Origin: Leifsonia soli
Lineage (GTDB): Bacteria; Actinomycetota; Actinomycetes; Actinomycetales; Microbacteriaceae
Reading direction: 5' to 3'
NCBI RefSeq assembly: GCF_013408745.1
Contig: NZ_JACCBJ010000001.1
Span: forward strand, 1,302,001 to 1,366,000
Length of the DNA: 64,000 bases
Below the pieces are notes generated by a model. That model did not search any database. It was not told the DNA's origin and saw only the letters and a program-made list of their open reading frames with translations. The position numbers and the translations under genes were made by a program. Below, one piece after another: positions 1 through 8,124 of the stretch (its first letter is position 1; the number at the start of each line of letters is the position of its first letter).

Positions 1-181
1 CGGACGCGAGCACGTTCCGCGGGCGGGAGTCGTCGATCGCCGCCGCGATGCGCTCCGCCTCGTGGCGGGCGGCATTCTGCGCCACCGCGTCTCCGGTGCG
101 CACGTCGGACGGTCCCGTGCACGCGGCGAGCGCCGACGCGAGCAGGACCGCGGCCGCCAAGGTCGCGACGGTGCGTCTCAT
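1..181 (-). CDS. Putative lipoprotein, N-terminal part only (runs off the window)
   Basis: The complement strand from 181 reads ATG AGA CGC ACC and encodes a short basic start (MRRTV), a hydrophobic stretch and then a lipobox, LAAC, with the cysteine at about residue 20. This is a type II signal peptide, so the mature protein should be lipid-anchored on the outer face of the membrane. About 60 residues are visible. After the cysteine they are polar and alanine-rich with no recognisable domain. The gene continues beyond position 1, so its function cannot be assigned. Confidence 0.7.
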   Translation of the reverse strand, partial: MRRTVATLAAAVLLASALAACTGPSDVRTGDAVAQNAARHEAERIAAAIDDSRPRNVLAS

Positions 182-192
182 CGGTTCCCCGC

Positions 193-426
193 TCAGCCCG
201 TCTGCGTGGGCGGTGTCTCCCGTCGCAGCGAGCTGCGGCCGATCGTGAACCAGAGGATCGCTCCGAGGAAGGGCGCCAGCGTCACCAGGATGAGCCACCC
301 GACGGTCGGTCCTGCTGCGGCGCGGGCCGCGGCGATCTGGATGACGGCGATCAGCCACAGGATGAACGGGACGACGAACATCCCGAACACGATCAGCGCA
401 TGCCACCCGGCGAGGCCACTGAACAT
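193..426 (-). CDS. PLDc_N-type two-helix membrane protein
   Basis: This 77-residue protein has two hydrophobic segments (about residues 8-30 and 40-60), joined by an alanine-rich loop and followed by a short basic tail, IGRSSLRR. The pattern matches the small PLDc_N (phospholipase D nuclease N-terminal) membrane domain of actinobacteria. These carry no catalytic HKD motif and have no proven activity. The ATG at 426 is preceded by GGGGGA, a plausible ribosome site, and a TAGGGT -10-like hexamer lies further upstream. It is followed 11 bases later by the lipoprotein gene on the same strand, so the two may be co-transcribed. Confidence 0.75.
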   Translation of the reverse strand: MFSGLAGWHALIVFGMFVVPFILWLIAVIQIAAARAAAGPTVGWLILVTLAPFLGAILWFTIGRSSLRRETPPTQTG

Positions 427-552
427 GAATCCCCCATTCGTTCGGTGCCACGACCCTACCGGACGACCGATTCTGTCTGACGAACCACCGAGACTCTGCG
501 GAGATCCGCGCGTCGTCCACTACGCTGATCGCATCGACGATCGGGGGATATC

Positions 553-900
553 GTGCCGACACTCATCGAGGAGTACGACAGGGACCGCGCCATCCGCCTG
601 CGGGCCCGCTGGCTCATGGTGGGCGTGGTCGTGGCGATCGCCGGCGTCTTCCTCACCGGACCTCTCGGCGTGCTGCGCCTCGTCGACGGAGACGGCCTCG
701 GCTGGCTGCTCGTCGCCGCAGCGATCGTGTTCGCCGTGGCGGCCATCCTGCTGTTCCGCGCCAGCCGCCGTGCGGTCCCGGCGCAGGACTACCGCATCAC
801 CGCGGACGCCTCGCAACAGCCGGACCCGGAGGGCGCGCCCATCTGGACGCGCAAGGAGATCGGCTGGTCGGCCAACGCGATCCGCCAATGGAACCCGTGA
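553..900 (+). CDS. Two-helix membrane protein of unknown function
   Basis: This 115-residue protein has a charged N-terminus (about 20 residues), two membrane segments (about 20-41 and 48-66) and a hydrophilic C-terminal tail of about 45 residues that probably lies in the cytoplasm. I do not recognise a family. The GTG start is chosen because GGGGGA lies 6 bases upstream and the reading frame begins cleanly there. TACGCT about 30 bases upstream could be the -10 element. It converges with the PemK-like gene, 10 bases away. Confidence 0.65.
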   Translation: MPTLIEEYDRDRAIRLRARWLMVGVVVAIAGVFLTGPLGVLRLVDGDGLGWLLVAAAIVFAVAAILLFRASRRAVPAQDYRITADASQQPDPEGAPIWTRKEIGWSANAIRQWNP

Positions 901-910
901 CCGGACGACC

Positions 911-1405
911 TCAGCTCCAGCCGTAGCGCGCCGCCAGCGCTCGTCGCACGGTGTCGAACCGGCGCGCGTCGAGCGCGGCCCCCTCGCGACGCAGGCCGCC
1001 CGGCGCGACCCGGAACACGCGGTCGAGCCGGACGAAACTCGGGCGACCGCGCCCGTCCCACTCCCCCGAGCCGATCGGAAGGTACTCCGCCCGGCCGGGA
1101 TGCTCCTGGCTGGTCAGCGCGACGGCGAGCACCGAACCCGACGGCTCGGCGGCGACCACGAGCACCGGGCGGTCCTTGCCGCGGCCGTCCGCCTCCTCGT
1201 AGGGAACCCACGTCCAGACGATCTCGCCCGGGTCGGCGTCGCCGTCGAGGCTGGGGTTGTACGACGTCCGGATGCGGCCCAGCCGGGACGGATCGACCTG
1301 GACGGTCTCAGCGGGCCGGCTCGGAGTCCGGGCCGTCCGCGACGGACGGAACAGTGCTCCCAGAGCCGACAGGACGCTTCTCACGGATGCCACGAACGGC
1401 ACCAT
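911..1405 (-). CDS. PemK/MazF-like toxin family protein, orphan
   Basis: This 164-residue protein has a PemK/MazF-type core. The conserved strand reads PGEIVWTWVPYEEADGRGKD, followed by RPVLVVA, a later LTS and a C-terminal helix. Family members are usually mRNA endonucleases of type II toxin-antitoxin systems. No MazE/PemI-like antitoxin is adjacent, so this may be a solitary, possibly domesticated copy. The first about 35 residues are a basic Arg/Ser-rich leader. The only ATG available puts the first 98 bases inside the 3' end of the upstream Amt-like gene in another frame. No convincing later start exists before the conserved region. Confidence 0.75.
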   Translation of the reverse strand: MVPFVASVRSVLSALGALFRPSRTARTPSRPAETVQVDPSRLGRIRTSYNPSLDGDADPGEIVWTWVPYEEADGRGKDRPVLVVAAEPSGSVLAVALTSQEHPGRAEYLPIGSGEWDGRGRPSFVRLDRVFRVAPGGLRREGAALDARRFDTVRRALAARYGWS

Positions 1406-2552
1406 AGCGGACGCGCGTCAGGCCCACGGTGAACCGCAGGGCGAGCGCGAGCAGCAGGGAGACGGTGGTCGCATAGAGCAGCACGGACATTCCGGCGATC
1501 CCCTGGGCGATGAACAGGTCGAAGTTGCCGCTGTCGACCATCCCGCCGCCGATCGCGAACAGCCCGGGGAACAGCAGCCCCACCAGGCTGCCGACGATCG
1601 TCACGACGGAGATGGTCAGCGCCGGGCCGAACCGGGCGCGGGCGGCGAGGTCCACCATCGTGGCGCAGGCCAGGGCGGACAGCGCGCCGACCAGCATCGA
1701 CCAGCCCAGTGTCAGGACTCCGGACGCCGCCGTCGCACCGACCAGGCCGGCCAGCGCGCCGCACACGGCGCTGGTCAGGGTCGGCCGGCGCAGGACCACC
1801 GCATCCACCAGCATCCACATCAGGACCCCGGTCGCGGAGGCGAGGAAGCCGCCGAAGGCCATGAGGGGCGCGTACGCGTCGAGGGCTCCCTCCGAGCCGA
1901 CGATGAGCCCGAGCCACCCCACCCACACCAGGGCGCCGCCGATCGCGACGAGCGACGGACGGCTCGCGTGCGTCCGCAGGTGCTCGCCCCGGCCGCAGGC
2001 CAGCAGGATGCCGACGGCGCTGCCGCCCGCGGCCAGCACCGCGAGCGAACCGCCGAAGTCGACGACGGAGAGGCCGGCCACCGCCCACCCGTCGTCGAGC
2101 GCGAACACCCCGTAGGCGACCGGGATCAGGACGAGCGGGAACCAGAGCACCGTGAACACGATCCACGCCCGCAGGGTCAGCCGCGAGGCGACCGCCACCC
2201 CCACGAGCGCCGTGCAGAGCGCCAGGAGCGCGACGAGGTAGCCGGCGCGGGCGAGCGGATACGGTGAGGACGCCGCTGCATCGGGGCCGGCGATCGACGC
2301 CATCCCGAGATCGGGGCGACCGACCAGATGCGGGATCAGCGGGCGGCCGACGATCATGCCGTACCCGCCGAGCACCGCCAGGAGCACGACGACGGCCACC
2401 CCCACGAGTGCGAAGCGCAGCGCCCGGGCGGCACGCGCCCGCCCGGCCATGCCGCCGGCGAAGAACGCCAGCCCGAACGCGGCCAGCAGCACCAGCGCGC
2501 CGCAGACGAAGAGCAGCAGCGCATCCACCTGGTCCGGCGTGGCGTGTGCCAT
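1308..2552 (-). CDS. Divergent Amt-family membrane protein without the pore twin histidines
   Basis: This 414-residue, about 11-helix membrane protein aligns along its length with the canonical Amt encoded just upstream. The N-terminus GLAFFAGGM matches GVAFFYGGM, and PVAYGVFALDDGW matches PVAYWVFNLADGW. Key pore residues differ. The first twin histidine (AVHINAGAAG in Amt) reads AVLAAGGSAVG here, and the second (GIHLVGGLIG) reads VVTIVGSLVG. The phenylalanine-gate region FQATFA is YLVALL. Ammonium conduction by the usual route is therefore unlikely, and a sensor or other-solute role is possible. GAGGGAGCCC precedes the ATG at 2552. Confidence 0.8.
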   Translation of the reverse strand: MAHATPDQVDALLLFVCGALVLLAAFGLAFFAGGMAGRARAARALRFALVGVAVVVLLAVLGGYGMIVGRPLIPHLVGRPDLGMASIAGPDAAASSPYPLARAGYLVALLALCTALVGVAVASRLTLRAWIVFTVLWFPLVLIPVAYGVFALDDGWAVAGLSVVDFGGSLAVLAAGGSAVGILLACGRGEHLRTHASRPSLVAIGGALVWVGWLGLIVGSEGALDAYAPLMAFGGFLASATGVLMWMLVDAVVLRRPTLTSAVCGALAGLVGATAASGVLTLGWSMLVGALSALACATMVDLAARARFGPALTISVVTIVGSLVGLLFPGLFAIGGGMVDSGNFDLFIAQGIAGMSVLLYATTVSLLLALALRFTVGLTRVRYGAVRGIREKRPVGSGSTVPSVADGPDSEPAR

Positions 2553-2630
2553 GGGCTCCCTCGGTCGTCAATGCCTGCACTCACCCTAGCGACGGCGCAC
2601 CCGGCGCCGCGCAGCCCGGCGGACGACGGA

Positions 2631-2660
2631 ACGGGGCGCCGCCTTCCGGCGACGCCCCGT
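2631..2660 (-). terminator. Hairpin downstream of amt
   Basis: A 13-base stem (2631-2643 with 2648-2660, one mismatch) encloses a 4-base TTCC loop, 25 bases after the amt stop codon. It has no U-tract. It may end or attenuate transcription between amt and the Amt-like gene. A second small inverted repeat (GAGACGGT...ACCGTCTC) overlaps the amt stop codon. Confidence 0.5.
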
Positions 2661-2684
2661 CCGTTGCGGTCGAGAGACGGTCGA

Positions 2685-3968
2685 TCAGACCGTCTCGAGC
2701 GAGTAGCCCTCCTCGCCGTGCACGACGGTGTCGACGCCGGCCAGCTCGTCCTCGTTCTTGATCCGGAAGCCCATGGTCTTCTGGATGACCCAGCCGATCG
2801 CGTAGGCCAGGACGAAGGAGTAGATCAGCACCGCGAAGGCGCCGATGGCCTGGACGCCCAGCTGGTAGAAGCTTCCGCCGTACAGCAGGCTCGAGAACTG
2901 CGAGGTCGCCTCACCCTTGCTGTTGTACATGTGGGTGAAGCCGAAGAAGCCGATCCACAGGGTACCGATGAGACCGCCGACGAGGTGGATGCCGACCACG
3001 TCGAGCGAGTCGTCGAACCCGAGACGGAACTTCAGGTCGATCGCCAGGGCGCAGACCGCACCGGCGACGAGGCCAAGAAGGATGGCGAAGCCCGGGGTGA
3101 GGATGTTACAGGCCGGGGTGATCGCGACCAGACCGGCCACGGCGCCCGACGCGGCGCCGATGGAGGTCGGCTTGCCGTCCTTCAGCTTCTCGACGATCAG
3201 CCAGCCGATGGTGGCGGCGGCCGGAGCGGCCAGGGTGTTCACCCAGGCGATGGCGGCGACACCGTCGACCGCGGCCTCCGAGCCGGCGTTGAAGCCGAAC
3301 CAGCCGAACCACAGCAGCGCGGCGCCGAGGAGCGTCAGCGGAACGTTGTGCGGCTTGCTCATGCCCTTCTGGAACCCGACGCGCTTGCCCAGGACCAGGG
3401 CGAGAGCGAGGCCCGCCGCACCGGCGTTGATGTGGACGGCGGTGCCACCGGCGAAGTCGTTCACGTGGAGGACGGCCGGGGCCCAGCCGTCGGCGAGGTT
3501 GAACACCCAGTAGGCGACCGGGAAGTAGACGATGGTCACCCAGATGCCGGCGAACACCATCCACGAGCCGAACTTGGCGCGGTCGGCGATCGCACCGGAG
3601 ATCAGCGCGACGGTGATGATGGCGAAGGTGGCCTGGAAGCCGGCGAACGCGAGGCCGCCGAGGTCGGGGGTGATGCCGTCCTTGCCCATCAGGCTCGACA
3701 GGAACCAGTCGGGGGTTCCGAGGAAGTGAGGGATGGAAGCGGGACCGAACGCGAGACCGTAGCCGTAGAGCACCCAGAGGACGCCGACCAGGGCCATCGC
3801 TCCGAAGCTCATCATCATCATGCTGATGACGCTCTTGGCCCGAACCATGCCGCCGTAGAAGAAGGCGACACCGGGGGTCATCAGCAGGACGAGGGCTGCG
3901 GCGACAAGGAGCCAGAGGGCGTTGACCGTCCCTGCCTCCGCGTAGTCCGCTGCTGTGTGGAGCACCAT
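2685..3968 (-). CDS. amt: Ammonium transporter Amt
   Basis: This 427-residue Amt/Mep/Rh channel should import ammonium/ammonia across the cytoplasmic membrane. It has about 11 membrane helices. The two pore histidines are visible in AVHINAGAAG and GIHLVGGLIG, and the FQATFA gate region and AFFYGGMVR signature are intact. The C-terminal tail contains KNEDELAGVDTVVHGEEGY, typical of Amt proteins regulated by PII. No glnK (PII) or glnD gene follows, unlike the usual amtB-glnK arrangement. A GlnR-type operator lies about 100 bases upstream, so expression is probably induced under nitrogen limitation. The divergent paralogue follows downstream on the same strand. Confidence 0.95.
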   Translation of the reverse strand: MVLHTAADYAEAGTVNALWLLVAAALVLLMTPGVAFFYGGMVRAKSVISMMMMSFGAMALVGVLWVLYGYGLAFGPASIPHFLGTPDWFLSSLMGKDGITPDLGGLAFAGFQATFAIITVALISGAIADRAKFGSWMVFAGIWVTIVYFPVAYWVFNLADGWAPAVLHVNDFAGGTAVHINAGAAGLALALVLGKRVGFQKGMSKPHNVPLTLLGAALLWFGWFGFNAGSEAAVDGVAAIAWVNTLAAPAAATIGWLIVEKLKDGKPTSIGAASGAVAGLVAITPACNILTPGFAILLGLVAGAVCALAIDLKFRLGFDDSLDVVGIHLVGGLIGTLWIGFFGFTHMYNSKGEATSQFSSLLYGGSFYQLGVQAIGAFAVLIYSFVLAYAIGWVIQKTMGFRIKNEDELAGVDTVVHGEEGYSLETV

Positions 3969-4066
3969 GCGAATTGTCTACCTCTCTGTGCATAGCCCCG
4001 CGGGGTGACGCGATCCCGATCCGGGTGGGGGGCGCTTTCGGGGTGGAGCCAGTCTCGATGCGAGAG

Positions 4067-4104
4067 GTTTCGTGAGAGGGATGCTCGTGTTTCGCGAGTG
4101 TTAC
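4067..4104 (-). promoter_or_regulatory. GlnR-type operator upstream of amt
   Basis: Read on the amt strand, the sequence is GTAAC-N6-GAAAC-N6-ATCCC-N6-GAAAC, the a1-b1-a2-b2 arrangement of actinobacterial GlnR boxes. Three of four half-sites are intact and the third is degenerate. The -10-like hexamer GAGACT (4051-4056) begins exactly 10 bases after the last half-site, the same geometry as upstream of glnA. Confidence 0.75.
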
Positions 4105-4174
4105 GCATCCCCCCGGCGTGTAAACACTGTGTTTCGGGATGCTGCCGATGTGCTCGGCGGGTGCTGCGACCCTC

Positions 4175-4609
4175 CTAGGCGGCGAGCTTCGCGCGCACCT
4201 GCCGCTTGGCGCGGCCGAGGAGGGCGGACATCCCGCGCAGCCGGAGCGGCGACACCGCCTGCGCGAGGCCGAGGGTCTGCGGGAAGTCGTCCGGCACGGC
4301 GAGGACCTCGTCGGCGGTGAGGCCGGCGAGGCCCTGCACGAGGATGGATGCGAAGCCGCGGGTCGTCGGAGCCTCCGCCGGCGCGGTCGCGTACAGGTGC
4401 ACGATCCCGTCGTCGTCGACCTCCACGAAGATGTACACCGGCGCCTGGCACTCCTCGACGCGCTCCAGCAGGTCCGGGTGGTCGCGGTAGCGCTCGGGCA
4501 GTTCGGGGAGTTCGTCCGAGAACTCCAGCAGCAGCTGCAGGCGGTCGTTCTGCTCCAGCGCCTGGAAGTCGTCGCGGATCTCGGCGAGCGTTCCCGTCAT
4601 TTCGGTCAT
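4175..4609 (-). CDS. sufE: SufE-family cysteine desulfurase accessory protein
   Basis: This 144-residue SufE-like protein accepts persulfide sulfur from a cysteine desulfurase for Fe-S cluster assembly. The conserved acceptor cysteine is Cys54 in VEECQAPVYI, and the fold-defining LLLEFSDELPELP and GFASILVQGLAGLT segments are present. The length is normal. It lies 34 bases downstream of a rhodanese-type sulfurtransferase, a pairing common in actinobacteria. TAGCCT sits 6 bases before the ATG at 4609, so it may also have its own leaderless transcript. No suf operon is in the window. Confidence 0.9.
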   Translation of the reverse strand: MTEMTGTLAEIRDDFQALEQNDRLQLLLEFSDELPELPERYRDHPDLLERVEECQAPVYIFVEVDDDGIVHLYATAPAEAPTTRGFASILVQGLAGLTADEVLAVPDDFPQTLGLAQAVSPLRLRGMSALLGRAKRQVRAKLAA

Positions 4610-4615
4610 CCCTTA

Positions 4616-4621
4616 AGGCTA
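4616..4621 (-). promoter_or_regulatory. -10 hexamer for leaderless sufE
   Basis: TAGCCT followed by 6 bases and the sufE ATG (4609). Transcription starting 6-7 bases after the hexamer would begin at the start codon. Confidence 0.4.
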
Positions 4622-4643
4622 CGTCCGATTCCGGCGTGACCGG

Positions 4644-5543
4644 TCAGCGCGCCGGAACCTCGCCTGGCTCGGAGCCGGTGACGATCGGGACGCGGACGGC
4701 CGAGCCCCACTCCGTCCACGAGCCGTCGTAGTTCTTGACGTTCTCGAAGCCGAGCAGGTGCGTGAGCACGAACCAGGTGTGGCTGGAGCGCTCGCCGATG
4801 CGGCAGTACGCGATCACGTCGTCCCCCGGCTTCAGGCCGGCTCCGTCGAGGTAGACCTCCTCGAGCTCCGCACGCCGCTTGAAGGTGGCGTCGGGAGCCG
4901 CGGCGCGGGCCCACGGCACCGACTTCGCCGACGGGATGTGACCGGCGCGCAGGGCGCCCTCGGTCGGGTACCCGGGGATCTCGGTGCGCTCGCCGCTGTA
5001 CTCCTCGGGCGACCGGACGTCGATCAGCGGCTGTCCGAGGTGGGCGAGCACGTCCTCCTTGAAGGCGCGGACGACGGTGTCGTCGCGCTCGACGACGGGG
5101 TACTCGACCGGTGTCGGCTGCGGCACATCGCGCGTGAGCTCGCGGCCCTCCGCGATCCACTTGTCCCGCCCGCCGTCGAGCAGCCGGACGTCCTGGTGGC
5201 CGAACAGGGTGAACACCCACAGCGCGTAGGCGGCCCACCAGTTGTTCTTGTCGCCGTAGATCACCACGGTCGTGTCGCGGGCGATGCCCTTCGACCCGAG
5301 CAGCTCGGCGAAGCGCTCCGAACTCACGTAGTCGCGGATGACCGGGTCGTTGAGGTCGGTGTGCCAGTCGATCTTCACCGACCCGGGGATGTGCCCGGTG
5401 TCGTACAGCAGCACGTCCTCGTCCGACTCGACCACCGCGAGTCCGGGTTCGCCCAGGTGCGCGGCGAGCCAGTCGGTGCTCACGAGGCGCTCGGGGTGCG
5501 CGTAGCCGGAGAACTCGGGCGACGGGTCGGTCTCGATGGTCAT
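4644..5543 (-). CDS. sseA: Thiosulfate/3-mercaptopyruvate sulfurtransferase (two rhodanese domains)
   Basis: This 299-residue protein has tandem rhodanese domains (about residues 20-140 and 165-290). Only the second carries the catalytic loop cysteine, Cys247 in [11 protein letters not shown], the usual layout of SseA-type enzymes. They transfer sulfane sulfur from thiosulfate or mercaptopyruvate to thiol acceptors. The first domain is non-catalytic. GGAGGG lies about 11 bases before the ATG at 5543. It is transcribed divergently from zapE, and sufE follows on the same strand, suggesting a sulfur-transfer unit. Confidence 0.9.
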   Translation of the reverse strand: MTIETDPSPEFSGYAHPERLVSTDWLAAHLGEPGLAVVESDEDVLLYDTGHIPGSVKIDWHTDLNDPVIRDYVSSERFAELLGSKGIARDTTVVIYGDKNNWWAAYALWVFTLFGHQDVRLLDGGRDKWIAEGRELTRDVPQPTPVEYPVVERDDTVVRAFKEDVLAHLGQPLIDVRSPEEYSGERTEIPGYPTEGALRAGHIPSAKSVPWARAAAPDATFKRRAELEEVYLDGAGLKPGDDVIAYCRIGERSSHTWFVLTHLLGFENVKNYDGSWTEWGSAVRVPIVTGSEPGEVPAR

Positions 5544-5680
5544 GTCTGTGATGCCCTCCAGGGAATCGGTCGGTGGCGCAGGACTAGGCTGGGAAGCCTG
5601 CGACAGCTGGAATCTACGTCCAGCGTAAGCGGCTCGGAACGGCCGCGGTAAGACTTCGACACAAAGGTGCAGAACCCGCC

Positions 5681-6736
5681 ATGACCCTCGAACAGACCGG
5701 CGCCCTCCCCCGTCTCGCCGACCGCTCGCCCGCGATCACGGGCGCGGAGATCGCCGAGAGCCTGGTGCCGCCGTCGCAGTTCGAGCACGCGACCTTCGAC
5801 TCCTACCGGCCCGACCACGACTACCCGTCGCAGTCGGAGGCCGTCGCGACGCTGAAGCTGTTCGCCAAGACCTGGGAGCCGCAGCGGCCGGCCGGCCTGT
5901 TCAGCCGCAGCCGCAAGAAGGTGGAGGCGATGAAGCCGGGCGTCTACCTCGACGGCGGCTTCGGCGTCGGCAAGACGCACCTCCTCGCTGCGCTCTGGCA
6001 CGAGGCGCCCGGCCCGAAGTACTTCGGAACGTTCATCGAGTACACCGCCTTGGTCGGCGCGCTCGGCTATGCCGGAGCGGTCAACCTGCTGCGCGGATCC
6101 ACGCTGATCTGCATCGACGAGTTCGAGCTCGACGACCCGGGCGACACCATGATGATGACCCGGATGCTCGGCGAGCTCGTCGCCTCCGGCACCCGCATCG
6201 CGGCGACCAGCAACACGCCGCCGAACGCCCTCGGCGAGGGACGGTTCGCGGCGAGCGACTTCCTGCGCGAGATCCAGTCGCTGTCGTCGAACTTCCAGAC
6301 CATCCGCATCGACGGCCTCGACTACCGCCGCCGCGACACCACCGGCAGCGCGATCACGGTCGAGCCGGCGGAGTACGAGCGTGTCGTGACCGCCCTCGCC
6401 GGCCGCGGCGAGACGGTGACGAGCGACTCCTTCCAGGACCTCATCGCGCACCTCGCGACCGTCCACCCCTCGCGCTACATCAAGATCATCGACGGCGTGG
6501 ATGTGATCGGCCTGCGCGACGTGGAGGTGCTCCACGACCAGATGGCCGCCCTGCGCCTCGTCGCCTTCATCGACCGCGTGTACGACGCGGAGATCCCGAT
6601 CGTACAGTCCGGCGTTCCGCTCAGCGACGTCTTCGACGAGGAGATGCTCGGCGGCGGCTACCGCAAGAAGTACCTGCGCTCCACGTCGCGCATGATCGCG
6701 CTCACCGCGGGTGAGCTGCCGCCGCACGACGACTGA
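5681..6736 (+). CDS. zapE: AFG1/ZapE-family ATPase
   Basis: This 351-residue AAA-like ATPase has Walker A GGFGVGKT (residues 92-99), Walker [12 protein letters not shown], and a sensor segment [10 protein letters not shown]. ZapE is linked to FtsZ-ring behaviour at division in Escherichia coli, and the AFG1 homologue acts in mitochondrial protein quality control. The role in actinobacteria is not established. AAAGGTG lies upstream of the ATG. It is divergent from sseA with a 137-base spacer and converges with a hydrolase gene across a palindromic repeat. Confidence 0.9.
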   Translation: MTLEQTGALPRLADRSPAITGAEIAESLVPPSQFEHATFDSYRPDHDYPSQSEAVATLKLFAKTWEPQRPAGLFSRSRKKVEAMKPGVYLDGGFGVGKTHLLAALWHEAPGPKYFGTFIEYTALVGALGYAGAVNLLRGSTLICIDEFELDDPGDTMMMTRMLGELVASGTRIAATSNTPPNALGEGRFAASDFLREIQSLSSNFQTIRIDGLDYRRRDTTGSAITVEPAEYERVVTALAGRGETVTSDSFQDLIAHLATVHPSRYIKIIDGVDVIGLRDVEVLHDQMAALRLVAFIDRVYDAEIPIVQSGVPLSDVFDEEMLGGGYRKKYLRSTSRMIALTAGELPPHDD

Positions 6737-6750
6737 GGCTCCGCCTCCCG

Positions 6751-6779
6751 CCGAGTTCCGGCATCACGTCACCACTCGG
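6751..6779. repeat. 29-base quasi-palindromic intergenic repeat (CCGAG...CTCGG family), copy 1
   Basis: It starts CCGAG and ends CTCGG, with an internal GGCATCACGTC segment, and lies between the convergent zapE and hydrolase genes. It is a diverged copy of the unit found twice at 34744-34802. The ends can pair, so it may act as a bidirectional terminator. Confidence 0.6.
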
Positions 6780-6794
6780 CCCGGGAACCGACAG

Positions 6795-8024
6795 CTACTC
6801 ACGACTCGTCGCACCGGGTGCGGAGGTCGCGGGAGCGTGGGCGGGGATCGTGGCGGCGAGCCAGTCGGCGATGGCGCCCGTCCACTTCGCCTCGTCGTAG
6901 TTCCACAGCTTGGTGTGGAGGGCGACATCGAACGACACCAGCGTGACGATGTCGCTCCGCGCCTCGGCGAGCGCCCGGGAGCCGGTCGACGGGACGAACC
7001 CGTCGTCGTCGCTGTGCAGGATGAGCATCGGAAGGCTGAGCTCGGAGGCACGCGCCACGAAGTCCATGCTGCGCAGGTCGATCGGCGCCCCCTGGCCGGT
7101 GATGGGCCCGCTCCACTCCGACTCGATGAGGCGCATCGCTGCGCGGGTCATCATGTCCGGCAGGTGCAGGAGGTTGCCCTGGTAGCCGAGGGTGTCGATC
7201 CAGTCGATGACCGGGGATTCGAGAACGATGCCGGCCACGTGCTCCACCGAGGTGGACCGGGTGACCGTCTGGAGCACGACGGCGCCGCCCATCGACCAGC
7301 CCATCAGCACGACCGACCGGGCGCCCTGCGACACCGCGTAGTCGATCGCGGCCTCGATGTCGCGCCACTCGGTGCCGCCCAGGCCGTAGCGGCGGTCGGC
7401 GCTCTCCGGCGCATCCCCGTCGTTGCGGTACGAGGCGAGCAGGCACGTGAAGCCGGCGTCGTGGAACACCCGGACCGCACGGAGGCCCTCCTGGCGGCTG
7501 GCCCCCCAGCCGTGCACCTGGATGACCCACCGCTCGTCGCCCGCACCGTCCGGCGCCGGGAACACCCAGGCAGGAGCTTGGCCGAGGTCCGTCGCGATCT
7601 CGACCGACCGGACGGGAAGCCCGAGCTCGCCGGGCTGGAGGTAGTAGTAGCCGCTGATGCGGGAGCGTCCCGCGCGCAGTTCGCCGAATTCCACCCGCTC
7701 CAGCTCACGGGTGACCGAGCCGTCGGCGCGCTCGATCAGTCCGCCGAGCTTGGCGTAGCCGGTGTCGCCGCCCCACCAGAGGCCCAGCCGGCCGGGCATC
7801 GTCGCATCCGGCGACTCCCGCAGGGTCACCGTGCCGGTGCTCTCGTCGAACGAGCGGATGGTCTGGTTCTGCGGGCGCCGGCGCACCGGCGTGATCACGG
7901 TGCGCGCCACGCGGGCCGTCGCCCACCCGGCGATGAGCGCAGTACCGACGACCAGCCCGCCCGCGACGAAGGCCGCCGTTCCGAGTGCCTTGCCCCACGC
8001 CGATCCCGAGCCGCCTGCCGCCAT
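6795..8024 (-). CDS. Membrane-anchored alpha/beta hydrolase
   Basis: This 409-residue protein has an N-terminal membrane segment (about residues 12-34), then a beta-rich region, then an alpha/beta hydrolase fold. The nucleophile elbow is GWSMGG, and an oxyanion-region VQVHGWGASRQEG is present. A late Asp (HSDDDGFVP) and a His near LHTKLWN fit the triad. The substrate is unknown. Such proteins are annotated as hydrolases or esterases. It appears leaderless, with TACGCT 6 bases before the ATG, and is divergent from the DUF3000 gene. Confidence 0.85.
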   Translation of the reverse strand: MAAGGSGSAWGKALGTAAFVAGGLVVGTALIAGWATARVARTVITPVRRRPQNQTIRSFDESTGTVTLRESPDATMPGRLGLWWGGDTGYAKLGGLIERADGSVTRELERVEFGELRAGRSRISGYYYLQPGELGLPVRSVEIATDLGQAPAWVFPAPDGAGDERWVIQVHGWGASRQEGLRAVRVFHDAGFTCLLASYRNDGDAPESADRRYGLGGTEWRDIEAAIDYAVSQGARSVVLMGWSMGGAVVLQTVTRSTSVEHVAGIVLESPVIDWIDTLGYQGNLLHLPDMMTRAAMRLIESEWSGPITGQGAPIDLRSMDFVARASELSLPMLILHSDDDGFVPSTGSRALAEARSDIVTLVSFDVALHTKLWNYDEAKWTGAIADWLAATIPAHAPATSAPGATSRE

Positions 8025-8030
8025 AGTGGC

Positions 8031-8036
8031 AGCGTA
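8031..8036 (-). promoter_or_regulatory. -10 hexamer for leaderless hydrolase gene
   Basis: TACGCT, 6 bases, then ATG at 8024. No Shine-Dalgarno sequence is present. Confidence 0.4.
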
Positions 8037-8111
8037 CCGGCGGCGGCTCCGGTACGCCCTCAGGAGTTCCCCAGGCGGCGTGCCTTACTGACGCCGGACG
8101 CCAAAGGCTTC

Positions 8112-8117
8112 TAGTGT
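8112..8117 (+). promoter_or_regulatory. -10 hexamer for leaderless DUF3000 gene
   Basis: TAGTGT, 7 bases, then GTG at 8125, with no Shine-Dalgarno sequence. Confidence 0.4.
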
Positions 8118-8124
8118 TCGAAGC

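Noticed and set aside
193..426. Phospholipase/nuclease activity suggested by the PLDc_N name
   Set aside because: The protein holds only the two membrane helices. The catalytic HKD motifs are absent.
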